A stretch of DNA of 64,000 nucleotides, from NCBI RefSeq assembly GCF_003576595.1, contig NZ_NQOU01000005.1, forward strand, positions 124,001 to 188,000. The letters run 5' to 3'. The position numbers and the translations under genes were made by a program. Position 1 is the stretch's first letter; each line of letters opens with the position of its first letter. The DNA comes from Neopusillimonas maritima. Lineage in GTDB: Bacteria; Pseudomonadota; Gammaproteobacteria; Burkholderiales; Burkholderiaceae_B. Below are positions 1 to 8,539 of the stretch, one piece after another. The notes under the pieces are model-generated. The model was not told where the DNA came from and did not search any database. It saw only the letters and a program-made list of their open reading frames with translations.

Positions 1-248
1 TAATCGTGTTGCGTAAAACCCGTTTTTTAAAGAAACGTGAAATAAATGCCGCCCGTAATCGCGATGTTGTTTTAGATATTGGCCAAACCATTATGGTTAC
101 GACGTGGTCGGAAGGCAATCGCGCCAAGATTCGCTACCGGGGTGCGACCTGGGATGCGCGTTTGGCCAAAGGGGCAACGCCTAAGCCGGGCCCGCACAAA
201 ATTGTAGAAATGGATGGCACGGTGCTGATCCTGGAACCTGAAGAGTAA
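1..248 (+). CDS. NfeD-family protein, C-terminal part (5' end outside window)
   Basis: The reading frame is open to the left edge, so the start lies outside the window. About 81 residues remain. They form the small beta-rich OB-fold domain typical of NfeD proteins, with the pattern GATWDARL followed by IVEMDGTVLILEP near the end. NfeD proteins are short membrane proteins whose cytoplasmic OB-fold works with an SPFH/stomatin partner. Here the SPFH gene starts 5 bases after this stop, the usual pairing. A GTG at position 6 could be mistaken for a start, but the family normally has an N-terminal membrane part, so this is a truncated view of a longer gene. Confidence 0.75.
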   Translation, partial: IVLRKTRFLKKREINAARNRDVVLDIGQTIMVTTWSEGNRAKIRYRGATWDARLAKGATPKPGPHKIVEMDGTVLILEPEE

Positions 249-253
249 CTGTC

Positions 254-1192
254 ATGACATTCCTAGATTCTGATTTTTCGCTGTTCGTATCGATTATCGG
301 TGCCGCATTGGCTTTTGTTATTGTCGTGAAATCAATCGCGATTGTGCCGCAGCAAAATGCTTGGGTGATCGAGCGTTTGGGTAAATACGATCGTACATTA
401 TCGCCGGGCGCGGGCTTTCTTATTCCCTTTATTGAACGCATTGCCTACAAGCACTTGCTGAAAGAGGTCCCGCTTGATGTGCCCAGCCAGGTTTGTATTA
501 CCAAAGACAATACCCAATTGCAGGTCGACGGGGTGATTTACTTTCAGGTCACTGATCCGATGCGGGCCTCTTATGGTTCATCAAATTATATTTTTGCCAT
601 TACCCAGCTTGCACAAACCACCTTGCGCTCAGTCATTGGCAAAATGGAGCTCGATCGCACCTTCGAAGAGCGGGAGTTAATTAACAGTACCGTGGTAGCC
701 GCGCTGGATGACGCCGCTTTGAATTGGGGCGTTAAGGTGCTTCGGTATGAAATCAAAGACCTCACGCCGCCAAATGAAATTTTGCGTGCCATGCAGGCAC
801 AAATTACCGCAGAGCGTGAAAAAAGGGCGTTGATTGCGGCCTCTGAGGGGCGCCGGCAAGAACAGATTAATATTGCAACGGGAGAGCGCGAGGCTTTCAT
901 CGCCCGTTCGGAGGGCGAAAAACAGGCACAGATCAACAAGGCGCAAGGTGAGGCACAGGCGGTACTGCTCGTTGCCGAAGCCACGGCAAAGGCCATTTCA
1001 CATGTTGCACAATCCATCAACCAGCCTGGGGGTATCGAAGCAGTGAATTTGAGCGTGGCGGAGCGCTACGTTGATGCATTTGCGAATTTGGCCAAAGAAA
1101 GCAACACTTTGATATTGCCATCCAACCTATCTGACATCGGAGGTTTAATCGCTTCCGCAATGAAAGTTGTTGATAAAGCCGGAAGCAGCTAA
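254..1192 (+). CDS. qmcA: SPFH/Band 7 stomatin-like membrane protein (QmcA type)
   Basis: The 312-residue protein has one N-terminal membrane segment (about residues 10-27), then an SPFH domain (VPQQNAWVIERLGKY, then GAGFLIPF), then a long charged coiled-coil with repeated AEGE/SEGE-like units (EGEKQAQINKAQGEAQAV) near residues 185-245. These are hallmarks of the QmcA/stomatin group, which forms large membrane-anchored oligomers and organises lipid microdomains or modulates proteases. It sits directly after the NfeD-type gene, its normal partner. It converges with fbpC, leaving only 2 bases between the stops. The family is certain; the precise physiological role is not known from sequence. 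Confidence 0.88.
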   Translation: MTFLDSDFSLFVSIIGAALAFVIVVKSIAIVPQQNAWVIERLGKYDRTLSPGAGFLIPFIERIAYKHLLKEVPLDVPSQVCITKDNTQLQVDGVIYFQVTDPMRASYGSSNYIFAITQLAQTTLRSVIGKMELDRTFEERELINSTVVAALDDAALNWGVKVLRYEIKDLTPPNEILRAMQAQITAEREKRALIAASEGRRQEQINIATGEREAFIARSEGEKQAQINKAQGEAQAVLLVAEATAKAISHVAQSINQPGGIEAVNLSVAERYVDAFANLAKESNTLILPSNLSDIGGLIASAMKVVDKAGSS

Positions 1193-1194
1193 GT

Positions 1195-1980
1195 TTAACT
1201 GCCTTCGCCACGCAAATAGGCTTGTGCCCGCTGCGCCATGAGCGCTTCGCGACGAATGAAGTCGGCAACGAAAGTGCTAACCGGGTTATGGTGCAAGCCG
1301 TAGGGTGAGTCCCATTGCACGATATTTCCTTTTTCCATCACACCGATACGATCGGCAATGGCAAACGCTTCCGCCTGATTATGCGTTACCAGTAGGGCAG
1401 TATGGCCGGTTGCCTGAAGAATGTCACGCACCTCGAAAGCCAGCCGCTCCCGAGTGTCGACATCCAGATTCGAGAAGGGTTCGTCTAGCAAAAGGAGTTC
1501 GGGTTCGGGGGCCAACGCACGGGCCAATGCAACACGCTGTTGCTGCCCACCTGACAACTCATGTGGAAAACGGCTTGCTATGTCGGTGAGTCCAACCAGC
1601 TCGAGCATGTCCATTACGCGATCACGACGCTCGTGACGATTTTTGTGTTGCAGGCCGAAGCCAACGTTTTTTTCAATATTCAAATGCGGGAACAAGGCGT
1701 AGTCTTGAAACATCATGCCGACATTGCGATGCTGCGGTTCAACTTGATAGCCGGGTTCCGATAATAGTGTCTCACTCAGGAAGATTTTTCCCGCACGTAA
1801 GGGCTCAAACCCGGCTATCGAGCGCAAAACCGTCGTTTTCCCACAGCCCGATGCACCCAACAGGCACCCGATATAACCTTTTTGAAGCGTGAGTGATAGG
1901 TCGTTGACAACCGGCAGTAACCCTTCGGGTGTGTCGTAGGCCAGTGAAATGTGATCCAGCTTTAAATGATCTTCAGGCAT
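1195..1980 (-). CDS. fbpC: Iron(III) ABC transporter ATP-binding protein
   Basis: The 261-residue ATPase powers ferric iron uptake with the permease and binding protein encoded upstream. Visible motifs are Walker A GASGCGKTT (about residues 42-50), the signature LSGGQQQR, Walker B LLLLDEPFSNLD and the switch histidine in LLVTHNQAEA. The order fbpA-fbpB-fbpC on the minus strand with short spacing (8 bases from fbpB) indicates one operon. It is shorter than many FbpC proteins (about 350 residues) because it lacks the C-terminal regulatory beta domain, so inhibition through that domain is unlikely. A thiamine or putrescine ATPase would look similar; the assignment to iron rests on FbpA. Confidence 0.85.
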   Translation of the reverse strand: MPEDHLKLDHISLAYDTPEGLLPVVNDLSLTLQKGYIGCLLGASGCGKTTVLRSIAGFEPLRAGKIFLSETLLSEPGYQVEPQHRNVGMMFQDYALFPHLNIEKNVGFGLQHKNRHERRDRVMDMLELVGLTDIASRFPHELSGGQQQRVALARALAPEPELLLLDEPFSNLDVDTRERLAFEVRDILQATGHTALLVTHNQAEAFAIADRIGVMEKGNIVQWDSPYGLHHNPVSTFVADFIRREALMAQRAQAYLRGEGS

Positions 1981-1988
1981 AGCGTGGT

Positions 1989-3749
1989 TTAGTGTCCGGA
2001 TTGCAATTGCTTTCGGGCCAATACAATAACCGGCAGCAACCCTGCCAGTACGATGGCCAGTGCAGCGACGGCGCCTTCTTCGTATGTCCCGCGTGCGGCC
2101 TCGGCGTAAAGCCAGGTGGCCAGCGTTTCGAAATTGACAGGCCGTAATAATAACGTGGCCGGCAATTCTTTCATGGTGTCGACGAAAACCAATAAGGCAG
2201 CCGCGCCCAGGGCGGGGCGCAATAAAGGTAAATGAACTCTTTTCAATGTTCCCGTTGCCGACTCACCCAGCAAACGCGAGGCCTGCTCTAGTGAAGGCGG
2301 AATGCGTGCCAACCCCGATTCGATTCCTCCCACGGAAATGGCGAGAAATCGGATGACATAAGCACAGACCAATGCGGTGGTCGATCCCATAAGGATGAGC
2401 CCGGGGCTGTGGTCGGAAAACACTTCCACGAGCCAGCCGATGGCATTGTCGAAATAAATGAGCGGGGTGAGCAGGCCAATGGCCAACACCGTGCCGGGCA
2501 GGGCATAGCCGATTGTGGAAATACGGGCCAGCGCATGATAGGTACCGGACCATGACGAGGCGCGCGCGCCTCGCGCGGCCCAGGTCACCACCAAGCCGCA
2601 AAAAACCACCACCAAGGTGGCGATGAGTGCGATTCGCAGTGTGTTAAAGCCACTCAATAAAAGCTGCTCCGAGACCCCGCCCTTGATTTGCAAATGCTTG
2701 ATGGTTTCGTTAAGCAAGTAAAGCGCCGGCGCAATAAAGCCCACTACGATGGGAATCCAGCCTAATATGACTGCCACAAGTGCGGCCATGCCTTTAAGCT
2801 GCTTGGGTTGGACGGGACGCATGCGTTGGGTGTTGGCATAACGCTGCCTTTTGCGCCCCTGACGTTCAAGCAAAATCAACCCCACTACAATCGCCAACAT
2901 GGCCAGTGCGATTTGTGCTGCACCGGCCAAATCGGTTCGCGTAACCCAGGTGGTATAAACCGAAACGGTTAGTGTATGTACACCCAAAAACTCAGACGCC
3001 CCGATATCATTCAGTGTTTCCAATAGGGCAAGACTTACCCCCACGGCAATAGCTGGACGCGCCAGGGGCAGGGCAACGCGAAGGAATACACCCCTACCGG
3101 ATAAGCCCAGAATACGCCCGGCTTCCAGCAAACTGGCCGCTTGTGTTGAAAACATCACACGCGTGCTTAAATAAACATAAGGGTAAAGAACAAAGCCCAA
3201 TAAGAAAATGGCGCCGGGGAGTCCACGGATATCGGGCAGATGAAATTCACGTGCACTGGAATAGCCCAGAATGCTGCGGATGAGCTCCTGAACTGGGCCA
3301 ATGGGGTGAAGGAGATCGAGATAGGCAAACGCAACAATATAAGTGGGGACCGCCAGCGGTAATAAAAGGGCCCACGATAAGATGCGCTGCGAAGGAAAGC
3401 TAAAAGCCGTAACCAACCAGGCTGCACCAGTGCCTAAACAGGTTACAAGCACACCCACGCCCAGCAACAATAAAACGGTATTTTGAAACGCGGTGGGGAT
3501 AACGTAATTAAGCAGGTGCACCCAGTGCTCAAGCGAGCCGCTGGCGGCTAACCCGCCTAACGTTAAAACCGGCGTGATAACGCATATTGCAATGAATAAT
3601 GCGCCCAGCCGCCAGCCGGCATCGGATCCAAATTGGAGAGGGCGGGGTAGCGGCAAACGAGTCGGTTCCTGAAATGAAGCAGGCTGCACACCCTGCGGCT
3701 GTGCAGCCTTCACAGAAGGGTTGAACGAGTTGTTATTGATCGAACCCAA
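1989..3749 (-). CDS. fbpB: Iron(III) ABC transporter permease (fused double permease)
   Basis: A 586-residue inner-membrane permease with two homologous halves, each carrying the coupling-helix (EAA) region: LLEAGRILGLSG...RVALPLARPAI in the first half and LEQASRLLGES...VHLPLLRPAL in the second. This duplicated FbpB/SfuB layout forms the whole channel in one chain and is typical of ferric iron transporters. The N-terminal 45 residues are cytoplasmic and proline-rich. Its start overlaps the end of fbpA by 17 bases, indicating translational coupling, and fbpC follows after 8 bases. Related thiamine permeases (ThiP) share the fold; the neighbouring binding protein favours iron. Confidence 0.85.
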   Translation of the reverse strand: MGSINNNSFNPSVKAAQPQGVQPASFQEPTRLPLPRPLQFGSDAGWRLGALFIAICVITPVLTLGGLAASGSLEHWVHLLNYVIPTAFQNTVLLLLGVGVLVTCLGTGAAWLVTAFSFPSQRILSWALLLPLAVPTYIVAFAYLDLLHPIGPVQELIRSILGYSSAREFHLPDIRGLPGAIFLLGFVLYPYVYLSTRVMFSTQAASLLEAGRILGLSGRGVFLRVALPLARPAIAVGVSLALLETLNDIGASEFLGVHTLTVSVYTTWVTRTDLAGAAQIALAMLAIVVGLILLERQGRKRQRYANTQRMRPVQPKQLKGMAALVAVILGWIPIVVGFIAPALYLLNETIKHLQIKGGVSEQLLLSGFNTLRIALIATLVVVFCGLVVTWAARGARASSWSGTYHALARISTIGYALPGTVLAIGLLTPLIYFDNAIGWLVEVFSDHSPGLILMGSTTALVCAYVIRFLAISVGGIESGLARIPPSLEQASRLLGESATGTLKRVHLPLLRPALGAAALLVFVDTMKELPATLLLRPVNFETLATWLYAEAARGTYEEGAVAALAIVLAGLLPVIVLARKQLQSGH

Positions 3750-4764
3750 CTTTGTCTACCAGCTTACTGGCTTCTTTACGATGCTTGGCGATTTCAACCA
3801 GCGGCAGCGGATCGACTTTAAGTGGCCCGAAACTCGCGACAACAGGATCAAGCTTAACACCGGCGCGAACCGGATACTCATAATTGGCTTGTGCATACAT
3901 TTGCTGGGCTTTATCTGACACCAGATACTCCAGCAATGCCAGCGCGTTGTCTTTGTTAGGGGCATATTTTGCCACAGCTGCGCCGGAGATGTTTACATGG
4001 GTACCCTGGCTTTTTGTGGAGGCAAAAGTAGGGCGAATGACTTTAATGGCCTGGCCCCATTTGTGGTTGTCGCTGCCGGGTTCGGCATTTTTCATGCGGC
4101 CTACATAATAAGCGTTTGCGATGCCAATGTCGCAAATCCCACCCAGAATATCGCGGGCAACATCGCGATCACCCCCTGCAGCTTTGCGCCCCAGGTTTGC
4201 TTTAACGCCTTCCAGCCACGTCTCTGTGGCCTCAACACCGTTGTGCGCGATCATGGCTGCGATGAGCGCTGTATTGTATGGGTGCTGACCTGAACGGATG
4301 CACACCTTGCCTTTCCATTTGGGGTCGGCAAAGTCTTCATACGTGAGGCTGTCGATGTTGAGTTCTTTTGCTACGTAGGCAACACGGTCGCGTAAGGAAA
4401 GGGCGTACCAATGGTTGTCGGCGCCGCGCAAATTGGCGGGAATAACTTCGGTAAGTGTCTTGGACTCAACGGGCTGGGTGATGCCGCCCTGTACCAGGTC
4501 GATCAAGTTGCCAATGTCAACCGTCATCAGCACATCGGCGGGTGATTTATCGCCTTCAGCCTTAACACGTTCAAGTAGGCCGTCTTTAACAAATACGGTG
4601 TTTACGTTGATACCGGTATCGGTTTTGAATTGTTCAATAATCGGCTGTATCAAGCCTGGTTCGCGCGTGGTGTACAGATTTACTTCGTTGGCCTGCGCAG
4701 ACGCAGCGGTGAATAGTCCGGAAAGTGCGATTGCAGATAGCAGAGCACGGGAAAATAACTTCAT
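3733..4764 (-). CDS. fbpA: Periplasmic iron(III)-binding protein
   Basis: The 343-residue protein starts with a clear Sec signal peptide (MKLFSRALLSAIALSG...SAQA) and matures near ANEVNLYTTRE. The body resembles FbpA/FutA class transferrin-like binding proteins: VNLYTTREPGLIQPI at the N-terminus, SGQHPYNTALIAAM in the middle, and the paired tyrosines in IANAYYVGRM, which are the usual Fe(III) ligands. It is the first gene of the fbpABC operon. A Fur-like site lies about 105 bases upstream, consistent with repression by iron. A spermidine/putrescine binder is a less likely alternative because of the YY pair. Confidence 0.87.
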   Translation of the reverse strand: MKLFSRALLSAIALSGLFTAASAQANEVNLYTTREPGLIQPIIEQFKTDTGINVNTVFVKDGLLERVKAEGDKSPADVLMTVDIGNLIDLVQGGITQPVESKTLTEVIPANLRGADNHWYALSLRDRVAYVAKELNIDSLTYEDFADPKWKGKVCIRSGQHPYNTALIAAMIAHNGVEATETWLEGVKANLGRKAAGGDRDVARDILGGICDIGIANAYYVGRMKNAEPGSDNHKWGQAIKVIRPTFASTKSQGTHVNISGAAVAKYAPNKDNALALLEYLVSDKAQQMYAQANYEYPVRAGVKLDPVVASFGPLKVDPLPLVEIAKHRKEASKLVDKVGFDQ

Positions 4765-4868
4765 GAAGAGACTCCGAAGCGGAAATAGGCGTTGTTACGA
4801 ATTAATGATAAAGCCGCACGCAGTGCACTGCTTGCACGGCTGGATGAAAACACTGTTGAGTTTGTAAA

Positions 4869-4883
4869 TAACAATGATTCTCA
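4869..4883 (-). promoter_or_regulatory. Fur-box-like operator upstream of fbpABC
   Basis: Read on the minus strand the site is TGAGAATCATTGTTA. Against the 7-1-7 Fur consensus TGATAATnATTATCA it matches 11 of 14 defined positions. It lies about 105 bases upstream of the fbpA start, in the only intergenic space over 300 bases in the window (4765-5180). Iron-loaded Fur would be expected to repress fbpABC from here. This is a pattern match only. Confidence 0.55.
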
Positions 4884-5180
4884 AATAGAATAGCATAAAT
4901 CAGGAATAAAGGGGTATGGTCTTGTCGTAATAAAGCGTAAACACTCTATTATTGCCGGGTCAGGCAAATGGGAAATAAACCGTCAAACAACTTGAAAAGT
5001 TGTGGTCTAACAACTTATCTATTGAAATTACAGGATAAATTGGTAAAATTATAGTAAGCCTGAAAATCAGATATGGGCAGGTATGGCAAACCTAAATGCA
5101 GTGTATTAATGCAATTATGCTGAAGGCTTGCTAATAAAACGGCATATATTATGCTCTAACCACCGAAGAAGACACTTATT
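4884..5180. promoter_or_regulatory. A/T-rich divergent intergenic region between fbpA and fpr
   Basis: No gene is visible here. The stretch is clearly richer in A and T than its neighbours. It holds a perfect 6-base inverted repeat with a 3-base loop, CAACTTGAAAAGTTG, at 4988-5002, and a third CAACTT copy at 5011-5016. A possible fpr promoter near 5127-5150 has TTGCTA and TATATT elements with imperfect spacing. The inverted repeat has the size of a LysR-type or other dimer operator, but no regulator can be named. Confidence 0.4.
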
Positions 5181-5957
5181 ATGGCAGCTTTCAATTCAGA
5201 AAAAGTTCTCAGTGTTCATCACTGGAACGAAACGCTTTTTTCCTTTACCACCACGCGCGACCCCGGCTTGCGTTTCCACAATGGACACTTCGTTATGCTG
5301 GGTCTGGAAGTGGAAGGCAAACCGCTGCTGCGTGCTTATAGCATCGCTAGCGCCAACTACGAAGAAAACCTCGAGTTTCTTAGCATTAAGGTGCCCGACG
5401 GTCCATTAACGTCGCGCTTGCAGCATTTGAAGGTGGGCGATGAAGTACTGGTTAGCAAAAAGCCGGTTGGCACGCTGGTTGTGGACGACCTGAATCCGGG
5501 CAAACATCTTTACCTGTTCGGTACAGGCACGGGCCTTGCTCCTTTCATGAGCATTATCAAAGATCCCGAAGTCTACGAGCGCTTCGACAAAATCGTTCTC
5601 ATGCATGGCGTGCGCTTCGTTAGTGAGCTGGCCTATGCCGATTTCATCGAAAATGAGTTACCCAACAACGAATTCTTCGGTGACATGGTGCGCGAGAAGC
5701 TTATTTATTATCCGACGGTTACACGCGAAGAGTTCCAGAACAAAGGGCGTATTACCCATGCGATTGAAAGTGGTGATTTTGCCCGCAAAACCGGCTTGCC
5801 CGATCTGAACCCCGAAACCGATCGCGCAATGATCTGCGGTAGCCCTGCGATGCTGGAAGATATCAGCAATATGCTTGATACCCGCGGCTTTACCATTTCT
5901 CCGGGGGTCGGCGATCCTGGCGACTACGTTATTGAGCGCGCTTTCGTGGAAAAATAA
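5181..5957 (+). CDS. fpr: Ferredoxin--NADP(+) reductase
   Basis: The 258-residue flavoprotein transfers electrons between NADP(H) and ferredoxin or flavodoxin in the cytoplasm. The FAD-binding half shows LLRAYSIASANYEE (the RxYS motif, about residue 53). The NADP half shows LFGTGTGLAPFMSI (about residues 110-124) and a CGSPAML motif near residue 215. The chain ends in AFVEK, as in bacterial subclass FNRs of about 258 residues. It is monocistronic behind a long A/T-rich upstream region and is followed after 94 bases by ridA. Such genes are often induced by oxidative stress; oxyR is a near but unlinked neighbour. Confidence 0.92.
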   Translation: MAAFNSEKVLSVHHWNETLFSFTTTRDPGLRFHNGHFVMLGLEVEGKPLLRAYSIASANYEENLEFLSIKVPDGPLTSRLQHLKVGDEVLVSKKPVGTLVVDDLNPGKHLYLFGTGTGLAPFMSIIKDPEVYERFDKIVLMHGVRFVSELAYADFIENELPNNEFFGDMVREKLIYYPTVTREEFQNKGRITHAIESGDFARKTGLPDLNPETDRAMICGSPAMLEDISNMLDTRGFTISPGVGDPGDYVIERAFVEK

Positions 5958-6051
5958 GGGTTTTCATTGCTGCGGTGGGCTGTTAATTTTGTCTATAGAA
6001 AGATAAACTCTAATAGTATTTTCAACTCCAATACTTATGTAGAGACTTATC

Positions 6052-6438
6052 ATGACAAAACAGGTTATTCACTCGAACGACGCCCCCGCAGCAGTAGGCC
6101 CATACTCTCAAGCCATTGCGGCCGGCTCAGGGAAAACGGTCTATTTATCGGGTCAAATTGGGCTTGAACCTGGTACGGGCGAATTGGTGTCCGAAAATTT
6201 TGAAGGGCAGGTTCGCCAGTCATTTGCCAACCTAAAAGCGGTGATCGAAGCGGCTGGTGGCACGCTCGACAGTATTGTTCGATTGAATCTGTATTTAACC
6301 GATCTTTCCAAGTTTGCCGGCGCCAACGCGATCATGGCCGACATCATTCCCGAGCCTTTCCCTGCCCGCAGCACAATTGGTGTTGCCAGTTTGCCCAAAG
6401 GGGCGCAGTTTGAGGTAGACGCCATTATCGTGGTTTAA
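6052..6438 (+). CDS. ridA: RidA family reactive imine/enamine deaminase
   Basis: The 128-residue protein is full length for the YjgF/YER057c/UK114 family. It hydrolyses reactive enamine/imine intermediates such as 2-aminoacrylate released by PLP enzymes. Diagnostic segments are AVGPYSQAI near the N-terminus, VYLSGQIGLEPGTGEL, and the C-terminal PFPARSTIGVASLPKGA, which contains the catalytic arginine (about residue 105) and is followed by an acidic VEVDA-like strand. It lies 23 bases before recG. A short promoter-bearing gap precedes it. Confidence 0.92.
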   Translation: MTKQVIHSNDAPAAVGPYSQAIAAGSGKTVYLSGQIGLEPGTGELVSENFEGQVRQSFANLKAVIEAAGGTLDSIVRLNLYLTDLSKFAGANAIMADIIPEPFPARSTIGVASLPKGAQFEVDAIIVV

Positions 6439-6461
6439 CACACCACTGCAGGCTTGCCTGG

Positions 6462-8519
6462 TTGAAACGAAAAACGGTGGCAACAAGCACATTGTCGGCA
6501 ACGGAACGTCGCCTTCAGCGTCTTGGGTTGCGAACGCCCCAAGATTGCGTCATTCATTTGCCCATCCGCTACGAAGATGAAACGCAATTGCATCGCATCG
6601 CTTCGGCGCGCGTTGGGCAAACAGTGCAACTGGAAGGCGAAATTTCCTATAACGAAGTACAGCTTCGTCCACGTCGTCAGCTTGTTGCCTTATTAAGAGA
6701 CGACACAGGCAGCATATTCCTGCGCTGGCTGCACTTCTACCCCAACCAGCAAAAGCAGGTTTCGAAAGGGCAATTAGTCCGTGTTCGCGGCGAAATTCGG
6801 TCTGGTTTCAACGGCTTGGAAATCGTGCATCCGCGCGTCAGCAGAGCAGGAGGGGCGCTTGCTTCCACATTCACTCCCGTGTATTCCACCACAGATGGGT
6901 TAACACAACCTGTTTTGCGGAAAATTATCGGGCAGGCACTTGAAAGCGCCGACCTTTCCGATACATTGCCGGACACAATTCGCCATCGTTTCAAGCTGAT
7001 GCCGTTTGCTCAAGCAGTACGCACGCTTCACTACCCACCAACGCAAACCACGCTCTCCAGCCTTGAAGAACGTTCCCATCCTGCCTGGCAACGGATAAAG
7101 TTTGACGAGCTTTTGGCACAACAACTGTCTCTGGCTTCAGCGCGGGCATTACGCCTGGAGCAAACGGCAACCCCGCTGAACGCCAATCATGAACCGCTGT
7201 TTAATGCCTTGCGTGAACGCCTGCCTTTCGCATTGACCCGCGCGCAAGAACGGGTCATCAACGAAATTAGCCAAGATCTGTCACGCGCGTATCCCATGCA
7301 TCGTTTGTTGCAGGGCGATGTTGGCAGCGGGAAAACGATTGTGGCTGCGTTTGCTGCGCTTAAAGCAATTTCAAGTGGTGCCCAAGTGGCGGTGATGGCA
7401 CCAACCGAATTATTGGCCGAACAGCACTATCACAAATTGCAGGCCTGGATGACGCCTTTGGGTGTTCAGGTTCAATGGTTAAGCGGAAGCCAGAAGAGCA
7501 AAAACAAACAGCAAGTTCTAGGCTCCATTGCCGGCGGCGAAACGCAATTGGTCGTGGGCACTCAAGCGCTCATTCAAACTTCGGTTGAGTTTCATTGTTT
7601 AGGGTTGGTGATCCTGGATGAGCAGCACCGTTTTGGCGTGGGGCAACGGTTGGCACTAGGGCAAAAAGGTGAGCAGCAGGTCTCTCATGCGCCGCTGCTG
7701 CCGCATCAGCTCAATATGAGCGCCACCCCGATTCCACGCACATTGGCCATGACACTGTTTGCCGATCTCGACGTTTCGGTGCTCGACGAGCTGCCGCCTG
7801 GGCGCCGGGCGGTTGTAACGAAGTTGGTTGCCGACAGTCGTCGGCAGGAACTCATTGCGCATATCCATTCCGAGATACAGAAAGGGCGGCAAGTGTACTG
7901 GGTGTCCCCATTGGTTGAAGAAAGTGAGGCGCTGCAATTGCAAACCGCTGTGGATACCCATGCTTATTTACAGCAAACGTTGCCGGATTTAAGTATTGGC
8001 CTGGTTCACGGCCGCCTGAAGTCTGCCGAGAAAACCGAGGTAATGGAAGCGTTTCGCAGCGGTGAAATATCCCTGCTGGTTGCCACAACAGTGATCGAAG
8101 TCGGGGTCGATGTACCGAATGCAACGTTAATGGTGATCGAACATGCCGAGCGATTCGGCTTGGCGCAGTTGCATCAGCTGCGCGGTCGCGTCGGCCGTGG
8201 TGCCGAGCAATCAGTTTGTGTTTTGCTTTATCAGCCGCCTTTGTCGGCTATTGCGCGTCAACGCTTGCGCACTATGTACGAAACAACAGATGGTTTTGAG
8301 GTTGCTCGCCGTGACCTGGCGCTGAGGGGGCCGGGCGAGTTTCTTGGTTTAAGGCAGTCGGGCGTGCCGCTTTTGCGTTTTGCCGACATCGAAACGGATA
8401 CCGCTCTTGTCGAACAAGCCCAGTCGCTTGCCACCGAACTATTGTCGAATGCACGCGACATTGCGCAGGTGCATCTTGATCGATGGATGAAAGGCAAACA
8501 TGTTTATTTACGCAGTTAA
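6462..8519 (+). CDS. recG: ATP-dependent DNA helicase RecG
   Basis: The 685-residue RecG reverses stalled replication forks and processes Holliday junctions. It has an N-terminal wedge/OB domain (to about residue 200) and the superfamily 2 motor: Walker A LLQGDVGSGKTIVAAFA (about residue 280), VMAPTELLAEQH, DExH-type box VILDEQHRFGVGQR, SATPIPRTLAMT and motif VI QLRGRVGRG. The C-terminal RecG wedge-binding region follows. The start is a TTG at 6462; no upstream ATG fits the family better. oxyR begins 21 bases after the stop, an arrangement known from other proteobacteria. Confidence 0.95.
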   Translation: MKRKTVATSTLSATERRLQRLGLRTPQDCVIHLPIRYEDETQLHRIASARVGQTVQLEGEISYNEVQLRPRRQLVALLRDDTGSIFLRWLHFYPNQQKQVSKGQLVRVRGEIRSGFNGLEIVHPRVSRAGGALASTFTPVYSTTDGLTQPVLRKIIGQALESADLSDTLPDTIRHRFKLMPFAQAVRTLHYPPTQTTLSSLEERSHPAWQRIKFDELLAQQLSLASARALRLEQTATPLNANHEPLFNALRERLPFALTRAQERVINEISQDLSRAYPMHRLLQGDVGSGKTIVAAFAALKAISSGAQVAVMAPTELLAEQHYHKLQAWMTPLGVQVQWLSGSQKSKNKQQVLGSIAGGETQLVVGTQALIQTSVEFHCLGLVILDEQHRFGVGQRLALGQKGEQQVSHAPLLPHQLNMSATPIPRTLAMTLFADLDVSVLDELPPGRRAVVTKLVADSRRQELIAHIHSEIQKGRQVYWVSPLVEESEALQLQTAVDTHAYLQQTLPDLSIGLVHGRLKSAEKTEVMEAFRSGEISLLVATTVIEVGVDVPNATLMVIEHAERFGLAQLHQLRGRVGRGAEQSVCVLLYQPPLSAIARQRLRTMYETTDGFEVARRDLALRGPGEFLGLRQSGVPLLRFADIETDTALVEQAQSLATELLSNARDIAQVHLDRWMKGKHVYLRS

Positions 8520-8539
8520 CAACGGGATCAGGAGTTGCC

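Noticed and set aside
586-1020. A 144-residue open frame antisense to the SPFH gene
   Set aside because: It is rich in serine, alanine and cysteine without family resemblance, and is the mirror of the repetitive coiled-coil codons.
8483-8539. An N-terminal extension of OxyR from the ATG at 8483
   Set aside because: It lies inside recG, lacks the good ribosome site found before 8540, and shifts the redox cysteines away from positions 199 and 208.
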